Part shown: one piece after another, positions 20,152 to 27,650 of the stretch
How positions within the stretch are numbered: the stretch's first letter is position 1
Layout: the number at the start of each line of letters is the position of its first letter
Source: Opitutaceae bacterium
Lineage (GTDB): Bacteria > Verrucomicrobiota > Verrucomicrobiia > Opitutales > Opitutaceae
DNA length: 64,000 nucleotides
Direction of reading: 5' to 3'
NCBI GenBank assembly: GCA_019455245.1
Contig: JACFMR010000013.1
Span: 1 to 64,000 of the forward strand
The notes under the pieces: generated by a model
What the model was told of the DNA's origin: nothing
The model's input: the letters and a program-made list of their open reading frames with translations, nothing else
The model's database searches: none
Made by a program: the position numbers and the translations under genes

Positions 20152-20973
20152 TCAGCCCTTGCCGGCTTCCTCGTTGCTGACCGGCTTGAAGTTCGGGCGG
20201 CCGTAGCGCTGGGTCGGGGGCGTGCCGTAGGGGTTGTGCTTGAATTCGTCCACGCCGCGGCAGAGGTAGATTTTGAAGTTGGGATTCACCGACAGGTCGT
20301 TCTTCACGTTGGTGCCGGAGTAGCGGATGGTCAGGCCGGCGCGGCGGCGGTCGGAGGGGTTGGCCTGCGAACCGTGGATGGCGCGGTCGTCGTGCAGCGA
20401 GCACTCTCCGGCCTTCATGCTGAACTGCACGGCGCTGTCGGCGCTGAAGTCGGAACCGTCGGCCAGCTCGAGCGTGAGCACGGAGGAGGTCTGCTCGGAT
20501 TTGCGGTGCTTGATGATGCCGCCCCGGTGCGAGCCGGGGATGAGCTTCATGCCGCCGTTTTCCGCGTCCACGTCGTCAAACGCGAGCCAGACGGTGACGG
20601 AATTGTTCGGCGTCATCGGCCAGTAATACGAGTCCTGGTGCCAGCCGACGGTGGACATGCTGCGCGGCTCCTTGATGAAGAAGTTGCTGGCCCAGCAGTA
20701 GAAGTTCGGTCCGAGGATGCCCTCGACGAGGTCGAGAATCTTCGGGTTCATGCAGATGTCGTAGAGGTAGGTGCTGGTCTCGTGCCACTCGCGGATGTCC
20801 TTGGTGGTTTCGCCGGGCTTGAGCAGGGCGAGCAGGTGGGGCAGCTCGGCGTTGAGCGCGGCCATTTCCTCGCGGGTGTAGATCGGCGGCAGGCCGAGCA
20901 GGTAACCGTTTTCGTGGTAGAACTTTTTCTGCTCCTGGGAGAGCTGATGGGGATTGGTGGTCGTGGTCGACAT
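20152..20973 (-). CDS. Phytanoyl-CoA dioxygenase (PhyH) family oxygenase
   Basis: A 273-residue Fe(II)/2-oxoglutarate-dependent oxygenase. The facial triad is His112 and Asp114 (GWHQDSYYW) and His200 (DDRAIHGS), with a likely 2-oxoglutarate-binding Arg shortly after in SDRRRAGLTIRY. The FFIKEPR segment just before the HxD motif is shared with the second PhyH at 23464, so the two are paralogs. It is divergent from the AraC gene at 21128 (154-base gap), its likely regulator. The substrate is unknown; the family hydroxylates varied small molecules. A terminator follows. Confidence 0.88.
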   Translation of the reverse strand: MSTTTTNPHQLSQEQKKFYHENGYLLGLPPIYTREEMAALNAELPHLLALLKPGETTKDIREWHETSTYLYDICMNPKILDLVEGILGPNFYCWASNFFIKEPRSMSTVGWHQDSYYWPMTPNNSVTVWLAFDDVDAENGGMKLIPGSHRGGIIKHRKSEQTSSVLTLELADGSDFSADSAVQFSMKAGECSLHDDRAIHGSQANPSDRRRAGLTIRYSGTNVKNDLSVNPNFKIYLCRGVDEFKHNPYGTPPTQRYGRPNFKPVSNEEAGKG

Positions 20974-21127
20974 GATGGGAAGGAAGTTGAGGGTTGGGGA
21001 CAGGCCGGCAGGCAGGGTCGCGAAGGTAACGCAAAGCCGGGGGCGCGGCGTTCACCGGATTAAGCATTTTTGTATAGAAAATTACGCTCGCCCAAATATC
21101 GCGCACAGTCATTTTGCGGTCAGCCCC

Positions 21128-21997
21128 ATGCAAGTCCTGCGCGATCCCCAGATCATCAGCGGTTTTGCCTACGAGCACCCGGTCGACGGGCTGCCGGAGC
21201 TGACGCATTGCGGCGAGGCCCTGTGCTGTGCGGGCCATCACCTCAAGCCGCATGCGCACGAGGGCTTTGAGTTTCTGTATCTCTCGCGCGGCGAGGCGGC
21301 CTGGCGGGCGGCGGGGGTCAACACCGTGCAGCGCATGGGCGATCTTTACATCGCCTATCCGCACGAAAAACACGGCACGGGTTCCGGGCGGAATCCCGAG
21401 AATCAGCATCTGTGGCTGGGGGTGGATCTCGACCGGTTGGGCCGGGAGGGCAAAGCCCTGGCCCAGCGCCTGCGCACCGAGCGGCCGCGGCTGGTGTCGG
21501 GTTGCGACGAGGTCGAGCCGGTGCTGCGCAGCCTGGTGCGGCAGATTGTGACCCCGCGGGCGCGTCGCACCGAGGCGATCGTGGCCTGCCTGCGGTTGTT
21601 TGTCACCCTGCTGGAGCAGCGGCTCGATGCGCTGGCGGCCAGCGGCGAGCCCGCGCCGGAACCGCACCTGCCGTATTCCTACGCCGTGCAGAAGACGGTG
21701 GCCTACCTGCAGCAGAACCTGCAGCACCGCATTCCGTTGAAGGATCTCGCCGCGGTGGCGACGGCGCGCAGCGTGCCGCATTTTTGCACGCAGTTTCGGC
21801 GCGAGGTGGGCATGACCCCGGCGGCGTATCACCTGCAACTGCGCCTGGCGGCGGCGCGCGCGGCCCTGCGCCAGCCGGCCTACGACGTGACGAAGGTCGC
21901 CCTGCAATACGGTTTCAGCTCCTCCCAGCATTTCAGCACCCAGTTCCGCCGCGCCTTCGGGGTGACGCCGCGGGCCTGGCGCCGCGGGGGCAGGTGA
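21128..21997 (+). CDS. AraC-family transcriptional regulator
   Basis: A 289-residue regulator. The start at 21128 (MQVLRDPQIISGF) is chosen over 20954, which would overlap the divergent gene. The N-terminal cupin-like domain has HLKPHAHEGFEFLYLSRGEA. The C-terminal double helix-turn-helix has IPLKDLAAVATARSVPHFCTQFRREVG and DVTKVALQYGFSSSQHFSTQFRRAFG. It is divergent from the PhyH oxygenase, a typical regulator-target layout. Confidence 0.9.
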   Translation: MQVLRDPQIISGFAYEHPVDGLPELTHCGEALCCAGHHLKPHAHEGFEFLYLSRGEAAWRAAGVNTVQRMGDLYIAYPHEKHGTGSGRNPENQHLWLGVDLDRLGREGKALAQRLRTERPRLVSGCDEVEPVLRSLVRQIVTPRARRTEAIVACLRLFVTLLEQRLDALAASGEPAPEPHLPYSYAVQKTVAYLQQNLQHRIPLKDLAAVATARSVPHFCTQFRREVGMTPAAYHLQLRLAAARAALRQPAYDVTKVALQYGFSSSQHFSTQFRRAFGVTPRAWRRGGR

Positions 21998-22078
21998 GGG
22001 GGGGCGGGGCGAAAACCGTTGCGGGGGGGCGGGCGGAGGCGGTGCGGCCGCCTCTCTCTGTTGCGCCGCGCCCTACGC

Positions 22079-22432
22079 TTACGCCTCGGCCAAGGTCTCC
22101 GCCACAAACTGATTGAGGCTTTCCCCGCGCGCGGCCGCCTTGAGCGCGACTTTTTGATGAACTTCGGGCGATACGCGCACGAGAAATTTGCCGCTGTAGG
22201 TCTTGCCGGCGGAGGGCTCGGGTAGCGGTTTGCCGTCGCGCAGGAAAATTTCCACCCATTCCTCCACGATCACGGTCAGTTGCCGCAATACCTCGGCCTC
22301 GGTCGCCCCGTGGCAGCATTGGCCGATGATGGGCGGGGCGCTGCCGATATAGACGCCGTCCTCGTCGCTCCATTCGACGACCTTGAGATAACGGCGGGCT
22401 TGGGTGGTGATTTGGGTACGGGTGGGTTTCAT
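22079..22432 (-). CDS. hicB: HicB-family antitoxin
   Basis: A 117-residue antitoxin. The first half is the partially degraded RNase-H-like HicB fold (YLKVVEWSDEDGVYIGSAPPIIGQCCHGATEAEVLRQL). The C-terminal part (GKFLVRVSPEVHQKVALKAAARGESLNQFVAETL) is a ribbon-helix-helix DNA-binding domain for autoregulation. It overlaps hicA by ATGA, so the two are translationally coupled. It neutralises HicA and represses the shared promoter. Confidence 0.88.
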   Translation of the reverse strand: MKPTRTQITTQARRYLKVVEWSDEDGVYIGSAPPIIGQCCHGATEAEVLRQLTVIVEEWVEIFLRDGKPLPEPSAGKTYSGKFLVRVSPEVHQKVALKAAARGESLNQFVAETLAEA

Positions 22433-22623
22433 TTCTGCGATTCCTCGATGCGTTGGCGGACTTGCCTTTCCTGATAGTGGTGGGCGTCGGCTCCGGGCTT
22501 GCCGGAGATGGTGACGTGAGGGCCTTTCGGATGGACGTAATTGCGGTGGCTGCCCTTGCCGCCACGATCGACGAACCCGGCGCGCTCCAGATCGGCAATC
22601 AGTTGGCGAATCTTACGCGGCAT
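22429..22623 (-). CDS. hicA: HicA-family mRNA interferase toxin
   Basis: A 64-residue double-stranded-RNA-binding-fold toxin. The key motif GKGSHRNYVHPKG contains the catalytic His (near residue 26), and HVTISGKP follows as the next strand. The length matches HicA. The toxin precedes its antitoxin, as is usual for hicAB. A promoter with a short inverted repeat lies immediately upstream, so close that the mRNA may be leaderless. Confidence 0.88.
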   Translation of the reverse strand: MPRKIRQLIADLERAGFVDRGGKGSHRNYVHPKGPHVTISGKPGADAHHYQERQVRQRIEESQK

Positions 22624-22657
22624 TGCAGTATCATCGCGATACCATTCTATTTGTCAA
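22621..22657 (-). promoter_or_regulatory. hicAB promoter and likely operator
   Basis: On the minus strand a consensus -35 TTGACA (22657-22652) is followed 18 bases later by TGATAC (22633-22628), which fits a -10. An inverted repeat GTATC-ATCGC-GATAC (plus-strand 22628-22642) covers the -10 and suits the ribbon-helix-helix domain of HicB. The -10 ends only four bases before the hicA ATG, so transcription would start at or next to it. Confidence 0.55.
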
Positions 22658-22878
22658 GTTGGGGTGGGACTCGCGGTGCATGCCTGGACCTGCAAGCACG
22701 CGGCACTGTCGTGCTTGCGGGGTAACCCCGCTCGTCTGGCAGCGCGGGGATAGGAAAGGGCGGAGAAAGTCGTCGTGAAGGGCCGGGTTGTCCTGCTCCG
22801 CCAAGGCTTCGCAGGACGACATGCTTCGCTGCGAATGCAGAATTTGCCGGGGAAGTCGGTGGTTGGCGAAGTCTGACT

Positions 22879-23127
22879 TCACAGGCGCTTTTTGGCGAAA
22901 GCGCGACCAGACGGGGATTTCAGATAGTGTTCAAAAGCGGCGGCCTGAGAACGATCACGAAAAGCTACGGCAGTTTTTATGCGCCAGGGGCGGAATTTGG
23001 CGGTGTGCGGAACGGCGCCGGCATTGTGCTTGGCCAGTCTGGATTCCAAATTCTCAGTCAGGCCGACATAGTAGCCGCCTTGGGGAGCCATGGATTCCAG
23101 TATGTAAACATAGCTGAAATCTTTCAT
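22879..23127 (-). CDS. GIY-YIG domain protein, 82 aa
   Basis: A single-domain GIY-YIG nuclease-like protein. YVYILE and YYVGLTENLESRLAKHN supply the Y-x-Y/Y-x-G motifs and the Arg of the family, and AFEHYLKSPSGRAF holds the Glu region. Such small proteins (YhbQ/UPF0213-like) are common and their role is poorly known; they may be DNA repair or mobile-element nucleases. The gene is flanked by repeat-rich, non-coding DNA on both sides, with tRNA-Val about 185 bases upstream. Confidence 0.8.
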   Translation of the reverse strand: MKDFSYVYILESMAPQGGYYVGLTENLESRLAKHNAGAVPHTAKFRPWRIKTAVAFRDRSQAAAFEHYLKSPSGRAFAKKRL

Positions 23128-23221
23128 AGGTGGGGTACTCTGTGCATGTGCCGAGGTCCGCCTACGCCCTGACGGGCTTCCGCCGTCGCTCTTCGAGCTA
23201 TAGCGCGATAAGTCGGCGCGA

Positions 23222-23314
23222 CAGCCTTCGCTGTGGGAAATAAGTGAGACGGCGGAACTTTGGGGTGATCGTGGGGCTGGCTCGCCGAGCCGTAGCTCGA
23301 TAGAGCGAAGGCTG
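23222..23314. repeat. Inverted repeat next to the 3' end of tRNA-Val
   Basis: CAGCCTTCGCT (23222-23232) and AGCGAAGGCTG (23304-23314) are perfect 11-base complements. The right arm overlaps the encoded CCA of the tRNA at 23313-23314. The 185 bases between the GIY-YIG gene and the tRNA hold no gene. Confidence 0.6.
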
Positions 23315-23389
23315 GTGGACGCTTGCGGACTCGAACCGCAGACCCCCTGCGTGTGAAGCAGGTGCTCTAACCAACTGAGCTAAGCGTCC
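23313..23389 (-). tRNA. tRNA-Val (CAC)
   Basis: A complete cloverleaf on the minus strand: acceptor GGACGCT/AGCGTCC, D arm GCTC...GAGC, anticodon stem CCTGC/GCAGG with loop TTCACAC (anticodon CAC), T arm TGCGG-TTCGAGT-CCGCA, discriminator A, and an encoded CCA at 23315-23313. Confidence 0.95.
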
Positions 23390-23463
23390 GTCGTGGAGGG
23401 TGGGTTAAGCCACATCCGCGCGGGAAAATCCACCAAAAATTTCAGGACCCGGCGCGGACGGCG

Positions 23464-24306
23464 TCAGGGCTTGGCGTTGAAGTCCTTGATGCCGGTGCCG
23501 CGATAGAGGATGCGGGCATTCTGGCCGGTGATCTGTTCGTGCAGGGCAACGAATTCGGGGTCGAGATCGCGGGTGGGGCGGGGTTCGGGCTCGAAATGGT
23601 GATAGGTGTCGGTGCCGCGCACGAGCGTGGCATAATCGCGTTCGCCGGCGGTTTGTTTGACGTAGGTGGGGATGTAGCGGCCGACGAAACCGACGCGGCG
23701 CAGGTCCGAGGGGTTGGGCTCGGAGCCGTGGACGAGCAGCACGTGGTGCAGGGAAATCTCGCCGGGCTGCAGTTCGATGGTGACGGCCTGGCTCTCGTCG
23801 ACCTCGACGGCGATTTCCTGTCCGCGGGTGAGCAGGTTGTCCTTGGCGAAGGTGTCGCGGTGGGGAATCTGCTCCTGCCGGTGCGTGCCGGGGATGACCT
23901 TCATGGCGCCGTTGGCGGCGATCGAGGGCGAGAGGGCGATCCAGGCGGTGACGACGTCGCTTTTGTTCAGGCCCCAGTAGGTCGCGTCCTGATGCCACGA
24001 GACGTAGGCGGGATTGCGCGGTTCCTTGATGAAGAACCCCGAGGCCCAGCAAAGCAGATCGGGACCATAAAGGTCCTCGATGGCGTCGAGAATCGTGTCA
24101 TGGCGGATCAGGTCGCCGAGCCAGCTGAAGAGCAGGTGCGATTTCTGGCGCATGGCGCCCTTGATCGGGCCGCCGGTGGCGGCTTCGTAGGCCTCGAGTT
24201 TGGCGCGAAGTTCGCCGGCCTGCTCCGCCGACATGATGCGGATGGGGTGCACATAGCCGTCGCGGCGGAACTGTTCGATCTGGGCGGGGGTAAGAACCTT
24301 CGGCAT
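23464..24306 (-). CDS. Phytanoyl-CoA dioxygenase (PhyH) family oxygenase
   Basis: A 280-residue Fe(II)/2-oxoglutarate oxygenase. The start at 24306 (MPKVLTPAQIEQF) is preferred over 24390. The triad is His105 and Asp107 (SWHQDATYW) and His193 (LLVHGSEPNPSDLRR, with the likely 2-oxoglutarate-binding Arg just after). CWASGFFIKEPR is shared with the paralog at 20152. It is divergent from the enolase-superfamily gene at 24431 (124-base gap), which suggests joint control in a catabolic module. The substrate is unknown. Confidence 0.88.
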   Translation of the reverse strand: MPKVLTPAQIEQFRRDGYVHPIRIMSAEQAGELRAKLEAYEAATGGPIKGAMRQKSHLLFSWLGDLIRHDTILDAIEDLYGPDLLCWASGFFIKEPRNPAYVSWHQDATYWGLNKSDVVTAWIALSPSIAANGAMKVIPGTHRQEQIPHRDTFAKDNLLTRGQEIAVEVDESQAVTIELQPGEISLHHVLLVHGSEPNPSDLRRVGFVGRYIPTYVKQTAGERDYATLVRGTDTYHHFEPEPRPTRDLDPEFVALHEQITGQNARILYRGTGIKDFNAKP

Positions 24307-24430
24307 GGGGTGAGGGAATTCAGTGCTGCGCAAACGGGAAGGCAATCCATCATTGGGGGATGAAGCGGACATGGATGTAACGAAATGCATTTGCCGCCGG
24401 CGGCTCTGCCGTTGCTAATGCCATTTCCCC

Positions 24431-25519
24431 ATGAGCAAGTCATCGATCAAGGCGCTCGAGTTTTTCACGGCGGAGTCGCCCTTGTCCCAGCCCATCGCGG
24501 ATGCGACGCACCAGATCCCCGCGATCAATTTCATCATGGCCCGCCTCACGCTGCAGGACGGCACGACGGGCGAGGGCTATCTGCTGGCGTTTCATTTCAA
24601 CCCGGCGGCGATCCGCGGCGCGCTGGCGGATGTGCGGGCGCTCGCGCTCGGTCGCGACGTCAACGACACGCGCGGTTTCGACCGGCTGTGTGACGGCGAG
24701 TTTGAATACTTCGGGGCGGTCGGGCTGCTGCGCTGGGCGCGCGGCGTGGTGAATATCGCGATGTGGGACGCCAAGGCCAAACTCGCCGGCAAATCCGTGC
24801 GCGCCCTGCTGGGTTCGGTGCGGGACAGCGTGCCGGTTTACGGCAGCGGCGGCTGGTTGTCCTACACGAACGACGAACTCCGCGCCGAGGTGACCGGCTA
24901 CGTGCGGCGCGGGTTCACCGCGGTCAAGCTGAAGGTCGGGGCGCGCGAAGGACTGGCGCGCGATCTGGAGCGCATCGCACTGATGCGCGAGGCGGTCGGA
25001 CCGGATGTGCGCATCATGATCGACGCGAACCAGGGGTTGGATTTGGCGGGGGCGTTGCGGCTGGCGGACAAGGCGAAGGACTACGGCATCGACTGGTTCG
25101 AGGAGCCGCTGGGGCACACGGATTTTGCGGGCTACGCGGAGTTGAAAGCCAAGGCGGGCATGAAGCTGGCCATGGGTGAACGCGAATACGATCTCGTGGC
25201 CCTGCGTGAACTGGCGGAGCGCCGTGCACTGGACCTGTGGCAGCCGGACATCCTGCGGCTCGGCGGGGTTGAGGGCTGGCTCGATTCCGCCGCCCTCGCG
25301 CGCCAACACGGGCTGCCGGTCCTGCCGCACTACTACAAGGAATACGACGCGGCGCTATGCTGCACGATTCCGGATGCGTATGGCGTGGAGTCGTTCGACT
25401 GGGTCGACGGCATCATCGACCGGCCGTTGCGGATCGAAGGCGGGCGCGCGTATCCGGCGGATGAGCCGGGTTGGGGTTTCACGTTCAAGGACGCCGCGCT
25501 GCAGGAAATCCGGTTCTGA
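24431..25519 (+). CDS. Mandelate racemase/muconate lactonizing enzyme-type protein
   Basis: A 362-residue enolase-superfamily enzyme that abstracts a proton alpha to a carboxylate. The barrel residues are visible: Lys166 and Lys168 in AVKLKVG; metal ligands Asp198 (MIDANQ), Glu224 (WFEEPL) and Glu250 (AMGERE); Asp273 in QPDILRLGG; and His300 in VLPHYY. The KxK plus His-Asp pairing is that of mandelate racemase-type sugar-acid dehydratases and epimerases. The substrate is unresolved. It is divergent from a PhyH oxygenase. Confidence 0.9.
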   Translation: MSKSSIKALEFFTAESPLSQPIADATHQIPAINFIMARLTLQDGTTGEGYLLAFHFNPAAIRGALADVRALALGRDVNDTRGFDRLCDGEFEYFGAVGLLRWARGVVNIAMWDAKAKLAGKSVRALLGSVRDSVPVYGSGGWLSYTNDELRAEVTGYVRRGFTAVKLKVGAREGLARDLERIALMREAVGPDVRIMIDANQGLDLAGALRLADKAKDYGIDWFEEPLGHTDFAGYAELKAKAGMKLAMGEREYDLVALRELAERRALDLWQPDILRLGGVEGWLDSAALARQHGLPVLPHYYKEYDAALCCTIPDAYGVESFDWVDGIIDRPLRIEGGRAYPADEPGWGFTFKDAALQEIRF

Positions 25520-25522
25520 CAA

Positions 25523-25738
25523 TGTAGGACGGGGATTCCGATCCCGGCCAAGGCGAAGGCTTACGGTGAATCGCATAACAGTCTGACTTGGGGTGGAACG
25601 CATTGCCCTCAATGCGTTGGCTCGCTCTCACATGAGACCAGCGTCTTGAGGACAAGGCGCTCCACCATCTGCCGTCATTACAATACGCGAACCTCCATAA
25701 ATATTATTACGGCGGAGATCGGAATCCCCGCCCTGCAA
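25523..25738. repeat. Two REP-like arms in inverted orientation, 173 bases apart
   Basis: Left copy 25523-25543 (TGTAGGACGGGGATTCCGAT) and right copy 25717-25737 are reverse complements at 19 of 21 positions. They occupy both ends of the 220-base gap between convergent genes; the DNA between them codes for nothing recognisable. Confidence 0.75.
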
Positions 25739-25739
25739 T

Positions 25740-27476
25740 TTACATTGAAAACGAATGCCGTCCGCCGGTCAGCGTCATCGGTGCGCGGTCCGGCCGGTGC
25801 AGGGTCGCGGTGAGGCCGGGCGGCACGACGACGTGCCCGGGCCCATGGGCGCTGATTTTCATTTCAATCGGACCATGCGGTGTGGGCACCACGCCTTGCG
25901 CCCAGGCCAAATCGCCGAGCGCAGGGCGGATATCCACCGTGCGGTAACCGGGTGAGGTCGGACTGATGCCGAGGATGTGTGCCGGCAACAAACAGGCCGG
26001 CCCCGCCGACCAGCCGTGACAGTGGCTGCGCCCGGCCGGCTGGATGTGGTCGATGCCGGGTTCGCGGCGGTCCACGAGTTCCCAGGTCGTGGTCGCGCCA
26101 CTGTGCAGCATCTGGCCGTAGTAGGAACGCATCTCGTCGAGCGCTTCGCGGATCAGGCCGGCCCCGAGCCAGGCCTGCAGCAGGTAAAACTCCATGAAAC
26201 CCGCCATCGGCCGGCGCACCGCGAGATCTACCTGCAAGCGAGGGTAAATTGAGCGCATTTGTTGCGCGTCGATTGCCCCGGCGAGAAAAGCCGCGGCGTG
26301 CGCGTGCCAGCTGCGGGTGGAGCCAGCGGGCAGATCATCGCGGGTGACTGCTTGCGCCGGATCGCCGAAGCGCGCCACGGTTTCCTGTAACCGCGCCTCG
26401 TGCCAGGCGCGGCATTGCTGCGCCAGGGCGGAGTCGCCGAGCAGGTCGCAGAGCCGGGCCGCGTCGCCAAACGCCGCCGCGAGTTGGAAGCCGAGCGCGG
26501 CACGGCTGCCCCACCAGTCCTTGGTTTCCGGTTGGTTGTCGGTGATGAAGGTGCGGCCGGGCACGGTTTGGGTCAGGTCGACGCCGGCGAGAAATTCAAT
26601 CACCCCGCGGGTGACGGGATGCAGGGTTTGGGCCAGCGCGATGTCGCCGGTGTGCAGGACGTATTCCCAAACGGCGCAGACGAAATCCGCGCAATAGTTG
26701 TCCAACACCCATTCATGCAGTCCGCCGTGCCGGCTCAGGTCGCCGAGGTAGGCGATGCGCGGATACAGATGCCCGCCGGCATCAAGCGCCACGGCGGACA
26801 GGCTGCCGTTTGGGTGCCGGCACTGTGCGAACATTTCCAAGCTGCGACGGGCGAGGGCGGTGTCGGCGAACAACGGCCAGGCGCAGAGAAACTCCACGCG
26901 GTAGTCTCCGATCCACAACATGCCGTCGCGCTTCACCCCGTCCTCATAAAAACCCTGCATGCACAGGCGCATCGTGCGCCGGCTGATGCTCCAGGCCTCA
27001 TTGAGCAACGGGTCGGAACACTTGAACTCGCCGCGGTCGGTTACCGGCGCGTGCTCAAGCACGGCCTGGGCCCCGGTCAGGGTCACGGCCCCCGGTCCAT
27101 GCACGATCACGTTGACGAAGCGAAACGCCCGCCGTCCTTGGTTGCGCAGAATTTGGGCGCCAGCCTTGGCCGCAATGAAATCACGGGGCTGGTGATACCA
27201 GTGCTCCGGCGGAAATGGATCCTGCCGCAGCAGCGCTTCCTCCAGATCTTCGCCCTCGATCAACTCCACGCGGGTATCGGCCGCGACGGTGGCGCTGAGT
27301 TCGATCACGCCCACCAGTTCCTCGCCGAAATCAATCACAAGGCTGCCGTCCGCCGGGATCGTTGTGCTCCCGCCGTTGAGAAAGGCGGCGGGCGTTGCCA
27401 CGCCGACGGTTTGCGCCACGGCCAAGGCCGGGCGGGGGGTGCGGATCAGGGCGGCGGGAGTGATGGCTTGGGCCAT
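25740..27476 (-). CDS. Alpha-L-rhamnosidase-like (GH78-type) protein
   Basis: A 578-residue protein with the beta-sandwich plus six-hairpin (alpha/alpha)6 layout of GH78. The N-terminal part contains [17 protein letters not shown] and [10 protein letters not shown]. The catalytic barrel holds the family run [17 protein letters not shown], then [10 protein letters not shown] and [15 protein letters not shown], with acidic residues in the places of the general acid and base. There is no signal peptide, so it may act in the cytoplasm on imported oligosaccharides. It is shorter than many GH78 enzymes because N-terminal accessory domains are missing. It is divergent from clpB. Confidence 0.8.
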   Translation of the reverse strand: MAQAITPAALIRTPRPALAVAQTVGVATPAAFLNGGSTTIPADGSLVIDFGEELVGVIELSATVAADTRVELIEGEDLEEALLRQDPFPPEHWYHQPRDFIAAKAGAQILRNQGRRAFRFVNVIVHGPGAVTLTGAQAVLEHAPVTDRGEFKCSDPLLNEAWSISRRTMRLCMQGFYEDGVKRDGMLWIGDYRVEFLCAWPLFADTALARRSLEMFAQCRHPNGSLSAVALDAGGHLYPRIAYLGDLSRHGGLHEWVLDNYCADFVCAVWEYVLHTGDIALAQTLHPVTRGVIEFLAGVDLTQTVPGRTFITDNQPETKDWWGSRAALGFQLAAAFGDAARLCDLLGDSALAQQCRAWHEARLQETVARFGDPAQAVTRDDLPAGSTRSWHAHAAAFLAGAIDAQQMRSIYPRLQVDLAVRRPMAGFMEFYLLQAWLGAGLIREALDEMRSYYGQMLHSGATTTWELVDRREPGIDHIQPAGRSHCHGWSAGPACLLPAHILGISPTSPGYRTVDIRPALGDLAWAQGVVPTPHGPIEMKISAHGPGHVVVPPGLTATLHRPDRAPMTLTGGRHSFSM

Positions 27477-27559
27477 GGCGGATCAGGAATCCAACGGGCA
27501 CGCGTCGGGGGAGCAATCCGGATCCGGCCAGAGTGGCGCGGGGTGTGCCAAAGGGCGGA

Positions 27560-27595
27560 CGGTTTGGCGCAACTGTCCGCCAACCGGTGGACAGT
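27560..27595. promoter_or_regulatory. Overlapping palindromes in the clpB-GH78 divergent region
   Basis: ACTGTCC (27572-27578) and GGACAGT (27589-27595) form a perfect 7-base inverted repeat. An overlapping imperfect one pairs CGGTTTGGCG (27560-27569) with CGCCAACCG. The position between two divergent starts suits an operator, but no known binding site was recognised. Confidence 0.35.
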
Positions 27596-27650
27596 GCCTA
27601 GGGAACGCCCCGGCGCCAACTTGGCCCGCCGTATGCAAGGAGGGTGCATC

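Noticed and set aside
26400..27650. Upstream extension of the clpB frame
   Set aside because: Overlaps the GH78 gene and lacks ClpB homology; the ATG at 27651 has a strong ribosome-binding site.
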